Origin: Devosia rhizoryzae
Lineage (GTDB): Bacteria; Pseudomonadota; Alphaproteobacteria; Rhizobiales; Devosiaceae
Reading direction: 5' to 3'
NCBI RefSeq assembly: GCF_016698665.1
Contig: NZ_CP068046.1
Span: 248,001 to 312,000 of the forward strand
DNA: 64,000 bases
The notes beneath the pieces are model-generated. The model ran no database searches. It worked only from the letters and a program-made list of their open reading frames with translations, and was not told where the DNA came from. The position numbers and the translations under genes are program-made. The number at the start of each line of letters is the position of its first letter. The first letter of the stretch is position 1. Of the stretch, positions 27,370-36,078 are shown piece by piece.

Positions 27370-27879
27370 TTACTGGACGACGGTGACAGCGCGGCGGTTC
27401 TGGCTCCAGCAGGAAATGTCGTTGCAGATGGCAACCGGACGTTCCTTGCCGAAGGACTGGCTGGTGATGCGCTGTGCATTGACGCCGCGCGAGGTCAGGT
27501 AATTGACGACCACCGAGGCGCGGCGGGCGCCCAGCGCAATGTTGTATTCGCGCGTACCGCGTTCGTCGGCATGGCCTTCGATCATGATGCGGTAGTTACC
27601 GTACTGGTTGAGCCACTGAGCCTGCTTGTCGAGGGTAGCCATGGCTTCGGTGGTGAGCGAGCTGGAATCGGTGGTGAAGAAGACGCGGTCACCGACCGAG
27701 ACGATGAATTCCTGCTGGCTGCCGGGGGCGCCGGCGCCGGTATTGCCAACGCCGGTCATGCCGACCTGATCGGTGGAAGCGCTGCGCGAACAAGCAGCAA
27801 CAACCACGACAAAGAACATCATCGCGACAGCGCGCAAAACGGTATTGAGTGGGGCGGGGAGGACCACGGGCGGCTCCAT
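27370..27879 (-). CDS. pal: Pal, peptidoglycan-associated lipoprotein
   Basis: About 169 residues from the ATG at 27879 (an in-frame start at 27906 is less likely). The signal has a hydrophobic core MMFFVVVVAAC with the lipobox cysteine about 30 residues in, so the protein is lipidated. The OmpA-like domain (about 60-169) has DRVFFTTDSSSLTTEAMATL, the diaminopimelate-binding GHADERGTREYNIALGARRA and QSFGKERPV. Two cysteines near the C-terminus (AICNDISCW) may form a disulfide. It is the outer-membrane anchor of the Tol-Pal system; tolQRAB lie 24 kb away on the other strand. Confidence 0.93.
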   Translation of the reverse strand: MEPPVVLPAPLNTVLRAVAMMFFVVVVAACSRSASTDQVGMTGVGNTGAGAPGSQQEFIVSVGDRVFFTTDSSSLTTEAMATLDKQAQWLNQYGNYRIMIEGHADERGTREYNIALGARRASVVVNYLTSRGVNAQRITSQSFGKERPVAICNDISCWSQNRRAVTVVQ

Positions 27880-28055
27880 AAAAGGCAACAATCTTAAGCG
27901 CAGCATTACCGCGCTTATTCTTAAGGCCCGGTGTGCCGACGTGGTTAATCTTGTCTTATTGGGGCGGGGATGTGGCCGGAATCCGGGCTTTTCTGTGACG
28001 TGGCCTTTTGGGCACAGCTTACGGGTGTGATCACGTTAAGGTTAAGTCGTGCCGG

Positions 28056-29081
28056 CTAGCCTTCGGTCAGCTTGAACTCGATGCGGCGATTGCGGCGATA
28101 GGCTTCTTCGGTATCGGCCGGGTCAAGCGGGGCAAATTCACCAAAGCCAGCAGCAACGAGGCGTGCGGGGGCGACGCCGCGGCTGACCAGATATTGGGCG
28201 ACGGAGATGGCACGCGCCGCGGACAATTCCCAGTTCGAGGGGAAACGGGCATTGCTGATGGGCCTGACGTCGGTATGTCCGTCGATGCGCAGTACCCAGT
28301 TGATATCGTCGGGGATTTCTTCTTCGAGCTGGAGGATCGCATCGGCCAAGGCATCGAGGCCTGGCAGGCCCTCGTCGGTGATTTCGGCTTGGCCCGGATT
28401 GAACAACACTTCGGACTGGAAGACGAAGCGATCGCCAACGACACGGACATCAGCGCGATTTTCGAGGATCTGGCGAAGGCGGCCGAAGAAGTCGGAGCGA
28501 TAACGCGACAGGTCCTGCACGCGCTGCGCCAGGGCAAGGTTCAGACGGCGCCCCAGATCGGCGATCTGAGTGCGTGATTCAGTGTCCCGGCTTTCCGAAG
28601 CTTCAAGCGCCGTTTCCAGCGCACTGATCTGGGTGCGCAAAGCGGCGAGCTGCTGGTTTAGGAGGGCGACTTGCGCATTGGCCTCGTCGGACAGGTTTTC
28701 AGCTGCAAGTAATTGCGATTCCAAGCCGGAAATTGTGGCATCCCGATCACCGAGGCCCGCGCCGATTCCGGCGAGCTGACCGGCTAATTCGTCGTTTTCG
28801 GCCTCGGCACCGGCCAACGTTGCGGTGAGGGAGGCGAGCTGTGAGGTCAGATCGTCGGAATTGGCGCGTTCAAGCTGCAGCAGGTCGGTCAGCTCGGCGA
28901 TCTGCGAGTTGAGGCGCGACAGAGCGGTATCGCGGCCTTGCAGCTCCTGGCCCAGGAAAAACTGGGTGAGCATGAACAACGACAGCATGAAGATGATGAC
29001 GAGCAGAAGGCTCGACAGGGCGTCGACAAAGCCGGGCCAGTAATTGGCCTCCTGCCTGCGGCGGGAACGGGCGCCCGGCAT
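28056..29081 (-). CDS. MotB/OmpA-like peptidoglycan-binding stator protein
   Basis: 341 residues. One TM at about 21-43 (ALSSLLLVIIFMLSLFMLTQ) is preceded by D20 in WPGFVDALSS, the position of the proton-binding aspartate of MotB/TolR/ExbD. A long periplasmic coiled coil (about 48-195) then leads to an OmpA-like domain (about 215-340) with VLFNPGQAEIT and RIDGHTDVRPI. It forms a two-gene unit with the MotA/ExbB-like gene 3 bases upstream. This is not a typical flagellar MotB, because of the coiled coil and because no motility genes are nearby. The function is unknown; an ion-driven envelope role is inferred. Confidence 0.88.
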   Translation of the reverse strand: MPGARSRRRQEANYWPGFVDALSSLLLVIIFMLSLFMLTQFFLGQELQGRDTALSRLNSQIAELTDLLQLERANSDDLTSQLASLTATLAGAEAENDELAGQLAGIGAGLGDRDATISGLESQLLAAENLSDEANAQVALLNQQLAALRTQISALETALEASESRDTESRTQIADLGRRLNLALAQRVQDLSRYRSDFFGRLRQILENRADVRVVGDRFVFQSEVLFNPGQAEITDEGLPGLDALADAILQLEEEIPDDINWVLRIDGHTDVRPISNARFPSNWELSAARAISVAQYLVSRGVAPARLVAAGFGEFAPLDPADTEEAYRRNRRIEFKLTEG

Positions 29082-29084
29082 GGT

Positions 29085-30071
29085 TTAGTTCCGCCGCTCG
29101 TTGTCGGCTTCGTTGAGCATGGCCTGGATCAGGTCGCGCAGCTTGCGATTGGTTTCGCCCTGCTCGTTGATATAGGCGCGGAGGTCATCCTGCTCGGTGC
29201 GAATATGCTTGACCAGGCCGTCAATGCCGCGCGCCAGTTCGGCCATGGCGCGGATGGCGTTCTGGCTCGAGTTCTGGTTCTGCATATTGGCGCCGAGCCG
29301 TTCGATGGCGGCCGTCATGTCGGGACCGCCGGCATTGGCCTGCATGGCGCTGACCGGATGGTCGAGCTCGGTCATCGAGGTCATCCAGTCCTCAAGATCG
29401 GTATAAAAGGCGTTCTGCGCCTGACTAGTCTGGAGATCGAGGAAGCCAAGGATCAGCGAGCCCGCAAGACCGAACAGCGAGGACGAGAACGCCGTGCCCA
29501 TGCCACCCAGGGGAGCGGCCAGGCCTTCGCGCAGACTAGAGAATTGCGACGCTGTATCGCCGGATGACACATCGAGCGCGTTGATGACGCCGGCAACGCT
29601 GCTGACGGTTTCGAGAAGGCCGTAGAACGTGCCCATCAGGCCCAAGAACACCAGAAGGCCGGTGAGGTAACGCGACGTGTCCTTGGCTTCATCAAGACGG
29701 TTACCGACGGAATCGAGGATGGAACGCATGGAGGAGGGCGTGATCACCGCTTCGCCGATGCGTTCGCGCAGGAGGCCGGCGACGGGGGCGAGAAGTACCG
29801 GGGGGCGGACGTTGGAGACGTTGCCGTCCTGGAGCGAGTTCACCCATTTGACTTCGGGAAACAACCGATAGAGCTGCCGGAAGCTGAGGAAGATGCCGAT
29901 GGCTAGGGCAAAGAAGATCATCGAGTTGATGAACGGATTGGCCCAAAAGAAGGTGACGATATTGGTGAAGAGGATGGCGGCGACCAGGCCCGCCAGCACC
30001 AGGAAGATGATGATCTTGACCAGATAAACGGACGGGGTCGCGAGATGGTAGGGATCGTAGCCTTGCGTCAT
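29085..30071 (-). CDS. MotA/TolQ/ExbB-family proton channel protein
   Basis: 328 residues from the ATG at 30071 (a TTG at 30101 would add ten). TM helices lie at about 18-40 and 47-66; a pair near 137-157 and about 200-218 forms the channel, with the family motif GLLVFLGLMGTFYGLLETVS, followed by GLAAPLGGMGTAFSSSLFGL. The C-terminal 100 residues are helical and cytoplasmic (MTAAIERLGANMQNQ, then a coiled segment). It pairs with the downstream MotB/OmpA-like gene, so together they look like an alternative stator. The TolQ at 51460 is a separate paralogue. Confidence 0.88.
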   Translation of the reverse strand: MTQGYDPYHLATPSVYLVKIIIFLVLAGLVAAILFTNIVTFFWANPFINSMIFFALAIGIFLSFRQLYRLFPEVKWVNSLQDGNVSNVRPPVLLAPVAGLLRERIGEAVITPSSMRSILDSVGNRLDEAKDTSRYLTGLLVFLGLMGTFYGLLETVSSVAGVINALDVSSGDTASQFSSLREGLAAPLGGMGTAFSSSLFGLAGSLILGFLDLQTSQAQNAFYTDLEDWMTSMTELDHPVSAMQANAGGPDMTAAIERLGANMQNQNSSQNAIRAMAELARGIDGLVKHIRTEQDDLRAYINEQGETNRKLRDLIQAMLNEADNERRN

Positions 30072-30170
30072 CGTCTTTGCGTGTCGCCCTTGGTGCGGCA
30101 AATCATGGGGCGAAGAGTAGAGGCGGGCGATTGGCGTGACAATGGAAAAGGTTAACGGGCCGAATTAAAG

Positions 30171-30270
30171 CCCCCACCCAACCTCCCCCGTAAGTCGGGG
30201 GAGGAGCACGGCCGGTGGTTGAAGCTTGATCGAACTCCTCCCCCTGCTTCGGGGGGAGGCCGGGTGGGGG
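30171..30270. repeat. Type C intergenic element, long double-hairpin copy 2
   Basis: It opens CCCCCACCCAACCTCCCCC and closes GGGGGGAGGCCGGGTGGGGG, giving an overall inverted repeat of about 100 bases that contains two inner stems (CCTCCCCC/GGGGGAGG near 30183-30205, and CTCCTCCCCC/GGGGGGAGG at the right). It sits between the MotA/ExbB-like gene and the downstream end of the inositol monophosphatase gene. Confidence 0.8.
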
Positions 30271-30279
30271 TCTTTCGAC

Positions 30280-31074
30280 CTACTGGATGGGCCGCAGGGT
30301 CTTGAGCAGCTGGCTTTGCAGGGTTTCGTTGCCGGCAACGATCTGGCCGTTCCAGACGGACCCCTGCGCGCCGGCAAAGTCGGTGACGACGCCGCCGGCT
30401 TCCTTGACGAGAAGTTGGCCGGGCGCCACGTCCCAGGGTTTGAGGCCGGCTTCCCAGATGCCATCGAAGCGGCCGGCAGCGAGCCAGGCCATGTCGAGGC
30501 AGATCGAACCCGAGCGGCGAATGCCGGCGACGGCGGGGTTGATCTCGGCAAGCTGACGAAGCTGCAGCGTATCGTTGGCGGTGCCTTGCGTTTTGATGCC
30601 GGTGCAGATCACGGCGTCGGAAAGGTGGCGGCGGTCGGCAACGCGGAGGCGCTTGCGGTCGGCCAGCCAGGCGCCACCGCCTTTTTCAGCAGTGAAGAGT
30701 TCGTCCATGATCGGGTTGAAGACGACCGAAGCCACGATGTCTTCGCCGCGCTGCAGCGCGATCGCGACGGCAAAGAGCGGAATGCCATGGAGGAAATTGG
30801 TGGTGCCATCGAGCGGGTCGATGATCCAGGTGTGCTGGCCATCGGTGCCGGAGACCTCGCCGCCTTCTTCCATGAGGAAGGCGAAGGTGGGGCGGGCCTT
30901 GCGCAGTTCGTCGAAAACGATCTGCTCGGCGCGCAGGTCGGCCTTGGACACGAAATCGGCCGGGCCCTTGCGTGAGACCTGAAGATTTTCGACTTCGTTG
31001 AAGTCCTTGGACAAGGAGCGGCCGGCCTTGATGGCGGCATTGACCATGACGTTGAGAAGGGCTGACCGTGCCAT
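30280..31074 (-). CDS. Inositol monophosphatase family protein (SuhB-like)
   Basis: 264 residues. It carries the metal-binding motifs of the family: FLMEEGGEVSG, IIDPLDGTTNFLHGIP (the DPxDxT core) and the C-terminal WDVAPGQLLVKEAGG, which corresponds to the WDxAAG motif with proline in place of the second alanine. Mg-dependent hydrolysis of inositol-1-phosphate or a related sugar phosphate is expected. In bacteria SuhB-type members also act in rRNA transcription antitermination, so the exact role is open. It is a single gene facing leftwards. Confidence 0.93.
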   Translation of the reverse strand: MARSALLNVMVNAAIKAGRSLSKDFNEVENLQVSRKGPADFVSKADLRAEQIVFDELRKARPTFAFLMEEGGEVSGTDGQHTWIIDPLDGTTNFLHGIPLFAVAIALQRGEDIVASVVFNPIMDELFTAEKGGGAWLADRKRLRVADRRHLSDAVICTGIKTQGTANDTLQLRQLAEINPAVAGIRRSGSICLDMAWLAAGRFDGIWEAGLKPWDVAPGQLLVKEAGGVVTDFAGAQGSVWNGQIVAGNETLQSQLLKTLRPIQ

Positions 31075-31199
31075 GATGAGTGCTCGCTAGCTCATGCGGC
31101 CCAACGAGCGCGACGTGTTCCGCTGCCCGCTTGCATGGAGCCTGGCTCCGCCGCTGGATTGATGTGTGGCGGGCTTATTGCCCCAGATGCGGTTGCGGT

Positions 31200-32330
31200 T
31201 CAAGGGTCTTGGGCTGCAGGTGCCTCTGGTGTCAGCTCTGCGGGTGCGGCAGGCGCCGTTTCGGCAGCGGTTCCCTCGGCGGGGTCGACCACCTGGCTTG
31301 GCGCATTTTCGGGATCGACCGGCGCGGGCAGGACTGGTCCCTCGACCGGCGCGATGCTCGGTACCGTGGCAACGGTCTCGATATTGAGGGGCGTCGATGG
31401 CCAGAAGCGCGCACGTTCTTCGGCACGCGCCAGCGTCTCAGGGGGAATGGACACCAGGAGGCGATCGAGGTCCGGATCGACAAGACCCTGCCGGCGGGCA
31501 AGGGCGCGCCACATGGCAGCGTCTTCAAGGTTGGCCTCGATGCCTTCGCCGACGGCAAGGAGCTTGGCATAGCGGTTTTGGGCTACGGCGCTGCCGCTTT
31601 CGGCGGCGCGACCATACCAGAGGGCGGCGTCCTCGACGTTCCGCTCAACACCCTGACCGAGATAGAGCAGGGTCGCAAAATCGACTTGGGCGTCGGTCAG
31701 ACCCTGGCGGGCGGCAAGCTCGATATAGCGGGCGCCTTCCTCATTATTTGGGGCGACGCCGGCGCCTTCAAGCAGCATCGATCCATAGTCATATTGGGCT
31801 TCGGGAAGCTCGGCTTCGGCGGCTTCCCGCATCAGGGTGGCGGCCGTGACAAGGCTTGGCTCGGCATAGATGCCTTCGACGTGGAGCAGCGCCATGTTAT
31901 ATTTGGCGGGAACATATCCGGCGTCGGATGCGGCTTTGAAAAGCTCGGCCGAGCGTTCGCGGCTCTTGGGGACGCCGAGGCCGGCCTGGTAGAGCATGCC
32001 GAGTTCAAAGGTTGCCAAGCGGTCGCCGTTGCGCGAGGCCAGTTGGTACCAACCGGCAGCACGCTCGTGATTTTCCGGAACGCCCAGGCCCTTGGCGTAG
32101 ATTTCGGCGATAAGGGTTTGCGCGGCGGCATCATTTTGCTCGGCGCGGGGAAGGGCAAGTTCGAAGGCGGTGAGATAGTAGCCGCGCTGGAAGGCGCCGA
32201 AGGCATAATCCACCGGCGCGCGCGGCCCGAGTACGGCCTCGCTGATCTGGTCGGCCGGTGTTTCCTGCGCGAGGGTGGGCAAGGAGGCGAGGGCGGCCAC
32301 AAGGGCAAGTACGGGCAGGGGGCGGATCAT
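31200..32330 (-). CDS. Sel1-like (TPR) repeat secreted protein
   Basis: 376 residues. The signal peptide (about 1-22) is LPVLALVAALASLPTLAQE. From about 60 to 290 there is a run of Sel1 repeats of about 36 residues, recognisable by repeated A..GY..A.Y/LG.LY..G.GV.....A..W patterns (for example AAGWYQLASRNGDRLATFEL, and AALWYGRAAESGSAVAQNRY). A Pro/Ala-rich tail (about 320-376) follows. Such repeats mediate protein-protein contacts; the partner is unknown. The start overlaps the ThiE-like stop by 4 bases (ATGA), so the two are co-expressed. Confidence 0.9.
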   Translation of the reverse strand: MIRPLPVLALVAALASLPTLAQETPADQISEAVLGPRAPVDYAFGAFQRGYYLTAFELALPRAEQNDAAAQTLIAEIYAKGLGVPENHERAAGWYQLASRNGDRLATFELGMLYQAGLGVPKSRERSAELFKAASDAGYVPAKYNMALLHVEGIYAEPSLVTAATLMREAAEAELPEAQYDYGSMLLEGAGVAPNNEEGARYIELAARQGLTDAQVDFATLLYLGQGVERNVEDAALWYGRAAESGSAVAQNRYAKLLAVGEGIEANLEDAAMWRALARRQGLVDPDLDRLLVSIPPETLARAEERARFWPSTPLNIETVATVPSIAPVEGPVLPAPVDPENAPSQVVDPAEGTAAETAPAAPAELTPEAPAAQDP

Positions 32331-32932
32331 GCCGCTTCCTTTGCCGCGCGGTCGAAGGCAGCCATGGTGGCGACCGGGTCGGGGGTGGACCAGACGCAGT
32401 CGGAAACGGCCAGAAACTCCGTGGCCAAGATACCCACTTCTGCTGCATTGGCATTGGGATCAGAAAGCACCGCCGGCACTTCGAACGTTTCCGCCCACCA
32501 CTGCGCCAACTCGCTCGCTTGCGCATCGCGCTCACCCCCAAGGGGGCCGAACATCACGTAATCGACGTCGAGTTCACCATAGCTCATGGCATCATGACGG
32601 GAGTTAATACCGCCGACGCCGACAATGCCGTCGGGCTTCAAGGCCTCGATGGCAGCGCGAATGGCTTTTGCACCGCCCCGGGTGACGTGGACGCCGTCGG
32701 CACCAGCGCGGCGGGCGAGGGCGACGTCGTCTTCAACGAGAACGGCGGCGCCGGAAGCCTGGCCGATCTGCACGAGACGTTCGACGAGGTCGGCATAGGC
32801 GGTGTCGTCCATGTCGCCACGGCGGACCAAGAGGGCGGCGACTTCGGGGCCGGTCAGCACGGCCATCAGCTGGCGCGGGAAGCGCTCGAGATCGGGATCA
32901 GCCGGAGTAATCAGATAAAGCTGGGGGGCCAT
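32327..32932 (-). CDS. Thiamine phosphate synthase-like (ThiE/TenI) protein, diverged active site
   Basis: 201 residues with a TIM-barrel ThiE-like layout: LYLITPADPDLERFP, then AAVLVEDDVALARRAGADGV and HVTRGG, VGVGGINSRHDAMSYGELDV and YVMFGPLGGERDA. The family positions are recognisable but key residues differ: NDR is replaced by VEDD, and the PTxTK-type motif by GGERD. True thiamine phosphate synthesis from HMP-PP and THZ-P is therefore doubtful, and a TenI-like or other role is possible. No other thi genes are adjacent. It is coupled to the Sel1 gene. Confidence 0.85.
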   Translation of the reverse strand: MAPQLYLITPADPDLERFPRQLMAVLTGPEVAALLVRRGDMDDTAYADLVERLVQIGQASGAAVLVEDDVALARRAGADGVHVTRGGAKAIRAAIEALKPDGIVGVGGINSRHDAMSYGELDVDYVMFGPLGGERDAQASELAQWWAETFEVPAVLSDPNANAAEVGILATEFLAVSDCVWSTPDPVATMAAFDRAAKEAA

Positions 32933-33031
32933 GGCCGTCCTATGCGTCGACGCGTTGCTCCCTATGAGCGGATTTTGGCGACAAAGGGACGGACCTCAAT
33001 AGGGCGCCGGGGCCATGGCTGCAAGAAGAGA

Positions 33032-33056
33032 CGCGCGCCCCGGAGGAGGCGCGCGT
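33032..33056 (-). terminator. Probable terminator after fba
   Basis: A perfect 9-base stem ACGCGCGCC-N8-GGCGCGCGT lies about 31 bases beyond the aldolase stop. Read on the minus strand it is followed by CTCTTCTTG, a weak T-rich stretch. Confidence 0.6.
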
Positions 33057-33086
33057 CGTTGCGACGTTGGGAGCGTCGGTAACCTC

Positions 33087-34115
33087 TTAGGCGGCGCGGT
33101 CGACCGCGTTGGTCCATTCGCCGGTGGCGGCGAGGGAATTCATGTGAGCGCGGTGGGCGAAGGCCTGGCGCGCCTGGGGGAAATTCTCGCGGCGGCCGGC
33201 CCAGGTGCGCAGGGCGACGTTCTGGAGGGCGCGGCCATAGGAGAAGGTCAGCGGCCACGGTTTGCCTGGGATGCGGTTCATCGCCGAAAGGTGCGCGGTG
33301 GCTTCCTCGTCGGTCTGGCCGCCGGAGAGGAAGGCGATGCCGGGTACGGCGGCGGGGACGTGCTCCTTGAGCACGGCAACGGTGCGCTGCGCGACTTCCT
33401 CGACGGTGGGGCGGTCGCGGGAATTGACGCCGGGAAGGACCATGTTGGGCTTGAGCAGCATGCCGGCAAGGTCGACACCGGCGAGGCGGAGTTCCTTGAA
33501 CACGTTTTCGAGCACGTCACCGGTGACCTGGGCGCAGCGTTCGAGCGAGTGGTTGCCCGGCTCGCCATCGCCGACGACTTCCGGCTCGACGATGGGGACG
33601 ATGCCGGCTTCCTGGCAGAGCATGGCGTAGCGGGCCAGGGAATGGGCGTTGGCGCGGATATTGTTGCGGGTGGGGGCGATGTCGTTGATGGTGATCACGG
33701 CGCGCCACTTGGCAAAACCGGCGCCCAGATCTGCATAGGCGGCGAGGCGCTGACGAAGGCCATCGAGGCCTTCGGTGATCTTTTCGCCCGCTTCGCCCGG
33801 CATGGGGAAGGCGCCGCGGTCGACCTTGATTCCAGGGATGACGTCGGCATCGGCGAGGATGGCGCGGAAGGGGGTGCCGTCGGCGGCGGATTGCTTGAGC
33901 GTTTCCTCGGTGAGAATGACGCCGGAAATGTAGTGGCGCATGGCGTCGGTGGCGCCAAACAGCATCTCGCGATAGTCGCGGCGCAAATCAAGCGTATTGG
34001 GCAGGCTGATCTTGTCAAAGCGCTTGCCGATCGTGCCTTCGGACTCGTCGGCAGCAAGGATGCCCATGCCGGGGGTCATCAGTTTTTGGGCGATGGCATT
34101 GAGCGACTTGGTCAT
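33087..34115 (-). CDS. fba: Class I fructose-bisphosphate aldolase
   Basis: 342 residues. Schiff-base aldolase cleaving fructose-1,6-bisphosphate to DHAP and GAP. The sequence is of the eukaryote-like class I type: GMGILAADESEGTIGKR at the start, Schiff-base lysine K222 in LLKPNMVLPG, then FLSGGQTDEEATAHLSAMN and PWPLTFSYGRALQ. No zinc motif of class II is present. It lies 82 bases downstream of pgk in the same direction, so a pgk-fba unit is likely. Confidence 0.96.
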   Translation of the reverse strand: MTKSLNAIAQKLMTPGMGILAADESEGTIGKRFDKISLPNTLDLRRDYREMLFGATDAMRHYISGVILTEETLKQSAADGTPFRAILADADVIPGIKVDRGAFPMPGEAGEKITEGLDGLRQRLAAYADLGAGFAKWRAVITINDIAPTRNNIRANAHSLARYAMLCQEAGIVPIVEPEVVGDGEPGNHSLERCAQVTGDVLENVFKELRLAGVDLAGMLLKPNMVLPGVNSRDRPTVEEVAQRTVAVLKEHVPAAVPGIAFLSGGQTDEEATAHLSAMNRIPGKPWPLTFSYGRALQNVALRTWAGRRENFPQARQAFAHRAHMNSLAATGEWTNAVDRAA

Positions 34116-34197
34116 CGAGATCCTCGGTGGTTAGGACCCGACCTTAGACTTTCGTCAGCTGCGTTTCGATTAGACCTCCGGATATGCGACTAACGTT

Positions 34198-35400
34198 CTA
34201 CTTCTTGAGTGCCTGAACGCCGGGGAGGGGTTTGCCTTCCATCCATTCGAGGAAGGCGCCGCCGGCGGTGGAGACGTAGGTGAGCTTGTCCTTGACGTCG
34301 GCATGGGCGAGGGCACCGACGGTGTCGCCGCCGCCGGCGACCGAGACGAGGTGCCCATCATGGGTGCGCTTGGCGACGTGCTTGGCGATGGCGACGGTGC
34401 CGGCATCGAAGGGGGTCATTTCGAAAGCGCCGACCGGCCCGTTCCAGACCACGGTATGGGCATCGTCGATGGCGCCATTGATGCGCTCGATCGATTGCGG
34501 GCCGATATCGAGGATCATGCCATCGGGGTCGATCGAGTCGACGCCATAAAGGCGGGTCGGGGAATTGGCCTTGAAGTGCCAGGACACGACGGCGTCGACC
34601 GGCAGGATAATGGCGCAGCCGGATTTGTCGGCCTTGTCGAGAATGCGGCGGGCGGTATCGGCGAGGTCCTTCTCGCAGAGCGACTTGCCGACCCCATAGC
34701 CCATGGCGAAGAGGAAGGTATTGGCCATGCCGCCGCCAATGACGAGGCCATCGACCTTGGTGACGAGGTTTTCGAGGAGGTCGATCTTGGACGAGACTTT
34801 TGCGCCGCCGACAATGGCAACGACGGGCTTTTTCGGCTTGCCGAGACCGGTTTCGAGCGCCTCGAGCTCGGCCTGCATCGCAAGGCCGGCGGCGGAAGGC
34901 AGGAGGTGGGCAAGGCCTTCGGTCGAAGCATGGGCGCGGTGGGCGGCGGAGAAGGCGTCGTTGACATAGAGGTCGCCGAGGCTGGCCATCAGCTTGGCGA
35001 GTTCGGGATCGTTCTCTTCTTCGCCGGGATGGAAGCGGGTGTTTTCGAGCACGAGGACGGAGCCGGCCGGGGCTTCGTCGATGGCCTGCTTGGCGGCCGA
35101 AACATCGACCCAATCGGTGGCAACGAAGCCGACCGGGTGGCCGGTGGCGTCGGCAATGGCGGCGCAGACCTGTTCGAGCGAGAATTCGGGATCGACCTTG
35201 CCCTTGGGGCGGCCGAAGTGGCTCAGAAGAATGACCTTGGCATCGTGCTTGACGATTTCGCGGATGGTGGGGACGAGGCGCTCGATGCGGGTGGCGTCGG
35301 TGACCTTGCCATCGGCGACCGGCACGTTGAGATCGGCCCGCAGGAGGACGCGCTTGCCGGAAAGGTCCAGTTCGTCGAGGGTCTTGAAGCTCTGGCTCAC
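34198..35400 (-). CDS. pgk: Phosphoglycerate kinase
   Basis: 400 residues from GTG at 35400, chosen because GGAGG lies 8 bases upstream and the N-terminus then aligns with the family ([20 protein letters not shown]). Motifs seen are [31 protein letters not shown] and the ATP-site [11 protein letters not shown], then [18 protein letters not shown] GGGDT near the end. It catalyses 1,3-bisphosphoglycerate + ADP to 3-phosphoglycerate + ATP. Its usual neighbours gap and tkt lie 3.7 kb upstream beyond an insertion of small ORFs. Confidence 0.96.
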   Translation of the reverse strand: MSQSFKTLDELDLSGKRVLLRADLNVPVADGKVTDATRIERLVPTIREIVKHDAKVILLSHFGRPKGKVDPEFSLEQVCAAIADATGHPVGFVATDWVDVSAAKQAIDEAPAGSVLVLENTRFHPGEEENDPELAKLMASLGDLYVNDAFSAAHRAHASTEGLAHLLPSAAGLAMQAELEALETGLGKPKKPVVAIVGGAKVSSKIDLLENLVTKVDGLVIGGGMANTFLFAMGYGVGKSLCEKDLADTARRILDKADKSGCAIILPVDAVVSWHFKANSPTRLYGVDSIDPDGMILDIGPQSIERINGAIDDAHTVVWNGPVGAFEMTPFDAGTVAIAKHVAKRTHDGHLVSVAGGGDTVGALAHADVKDKLTYVSTAGGAFLEWMEGKPLPGVQALKK

Positions 35401-36078
35401 GGGTTTGTCCTCCGGCAGGGTTGGTCGTTCCCGTGGGGTAGCAGAGTGGCAAAGCGGGTGGAAGCGGGGACCCATGAAAAAGAGGCGTGCGGAAGCGCCG
35501 CCCGGCCGGATCGGCGGGGCGGTTCAAGCACGGTGAGAAGCGGCTTTCGCCCCGGATGGTTGTATAGTGAAGAGGCGAAAGCCGCTTCGCACGATCGGGA
35601 TTTTTTGCGCATGCCTCGGGCAGCCCACCATAGGGGTGACGGCGATCGTTGAGGCTTAAGGCGGGTGCGCGAGTTCCCATCTCCCCAAGCCAGAACGCTC
35701 CCCTGGCCGGCGTCGGCATCCACGCACTCCCTCAGGCGACCCCGAAAGACCCGTCCCCCCGCCCGATGCTTCGTCGGCACCGCGTGTGCGGCGGGAATGA
35801 GGGGAGAGTAGCGCAAGGTTTTGGGGGAGGGGATAAGGGGGATAAGTCAGGAATTGGTCGGCAAAAGAGCGCTTTGCAGCCGTTAGCAAAACCGGACTTC
35901 AAAAACACTTATCGGCGTCGTTATTCGAAAACCCTTCGGCCTTACAAAAGCGGCTATTGAGCACCATATATGTGCATGCGTTTCAAACGCCTTTGGCCGC
36001 CGGCTCCTGCCGCTTTCCTTGGATCATGAACGTTGCGCCCCGCGGCGCTCGATTTCGCCCTCTTTCAAGGAAACACCG
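35401..36078. other. Intergenic region upstream of pgk, with a 15-base perfect hairpin
   Basis: No convincing gene is seen in these 678 bases. A perfect inverted repeat GAAGCGGCTTTCGCC/GGCGAAAGCCGCTTC occupies 35537-35551 and 35574-35588 around a 22-base loop, and TTTTTT follows at 35600 on the plus strand. The loop contains CTATAC on the minus strand, which could serve as a -10 for pgk. Composition becomes more AT-rich from about 35860 onwards. Open frames here have no ribosome site or family resemblance. Confidence 0.55.

Noticed and set aside
27893..27917. Inverted repeat AAGCGC-N9-GCGCTT just upstream of pal as an operator
   Set aside because: The arms are short and partly imperfect and sit where a leader hairpin is equally likely, so I do not list it as a site.
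28056..30071. Zorya-type defence system suggested by the MotA/MotB-like pair
   Set aside because: No ZorC/D or ZorE-like gene is adjacent, the MotA-like protein lacks the very long cytoplasmic tail, and the neighbours are housekeeping genes.
35397..35816. Minus-strand open frame of 139 codons upstream of pgk
   Set aside because: It ends inside pgk in another frame, lacks a ribosome site and reads as low-complexity Arg/Pro sequence.
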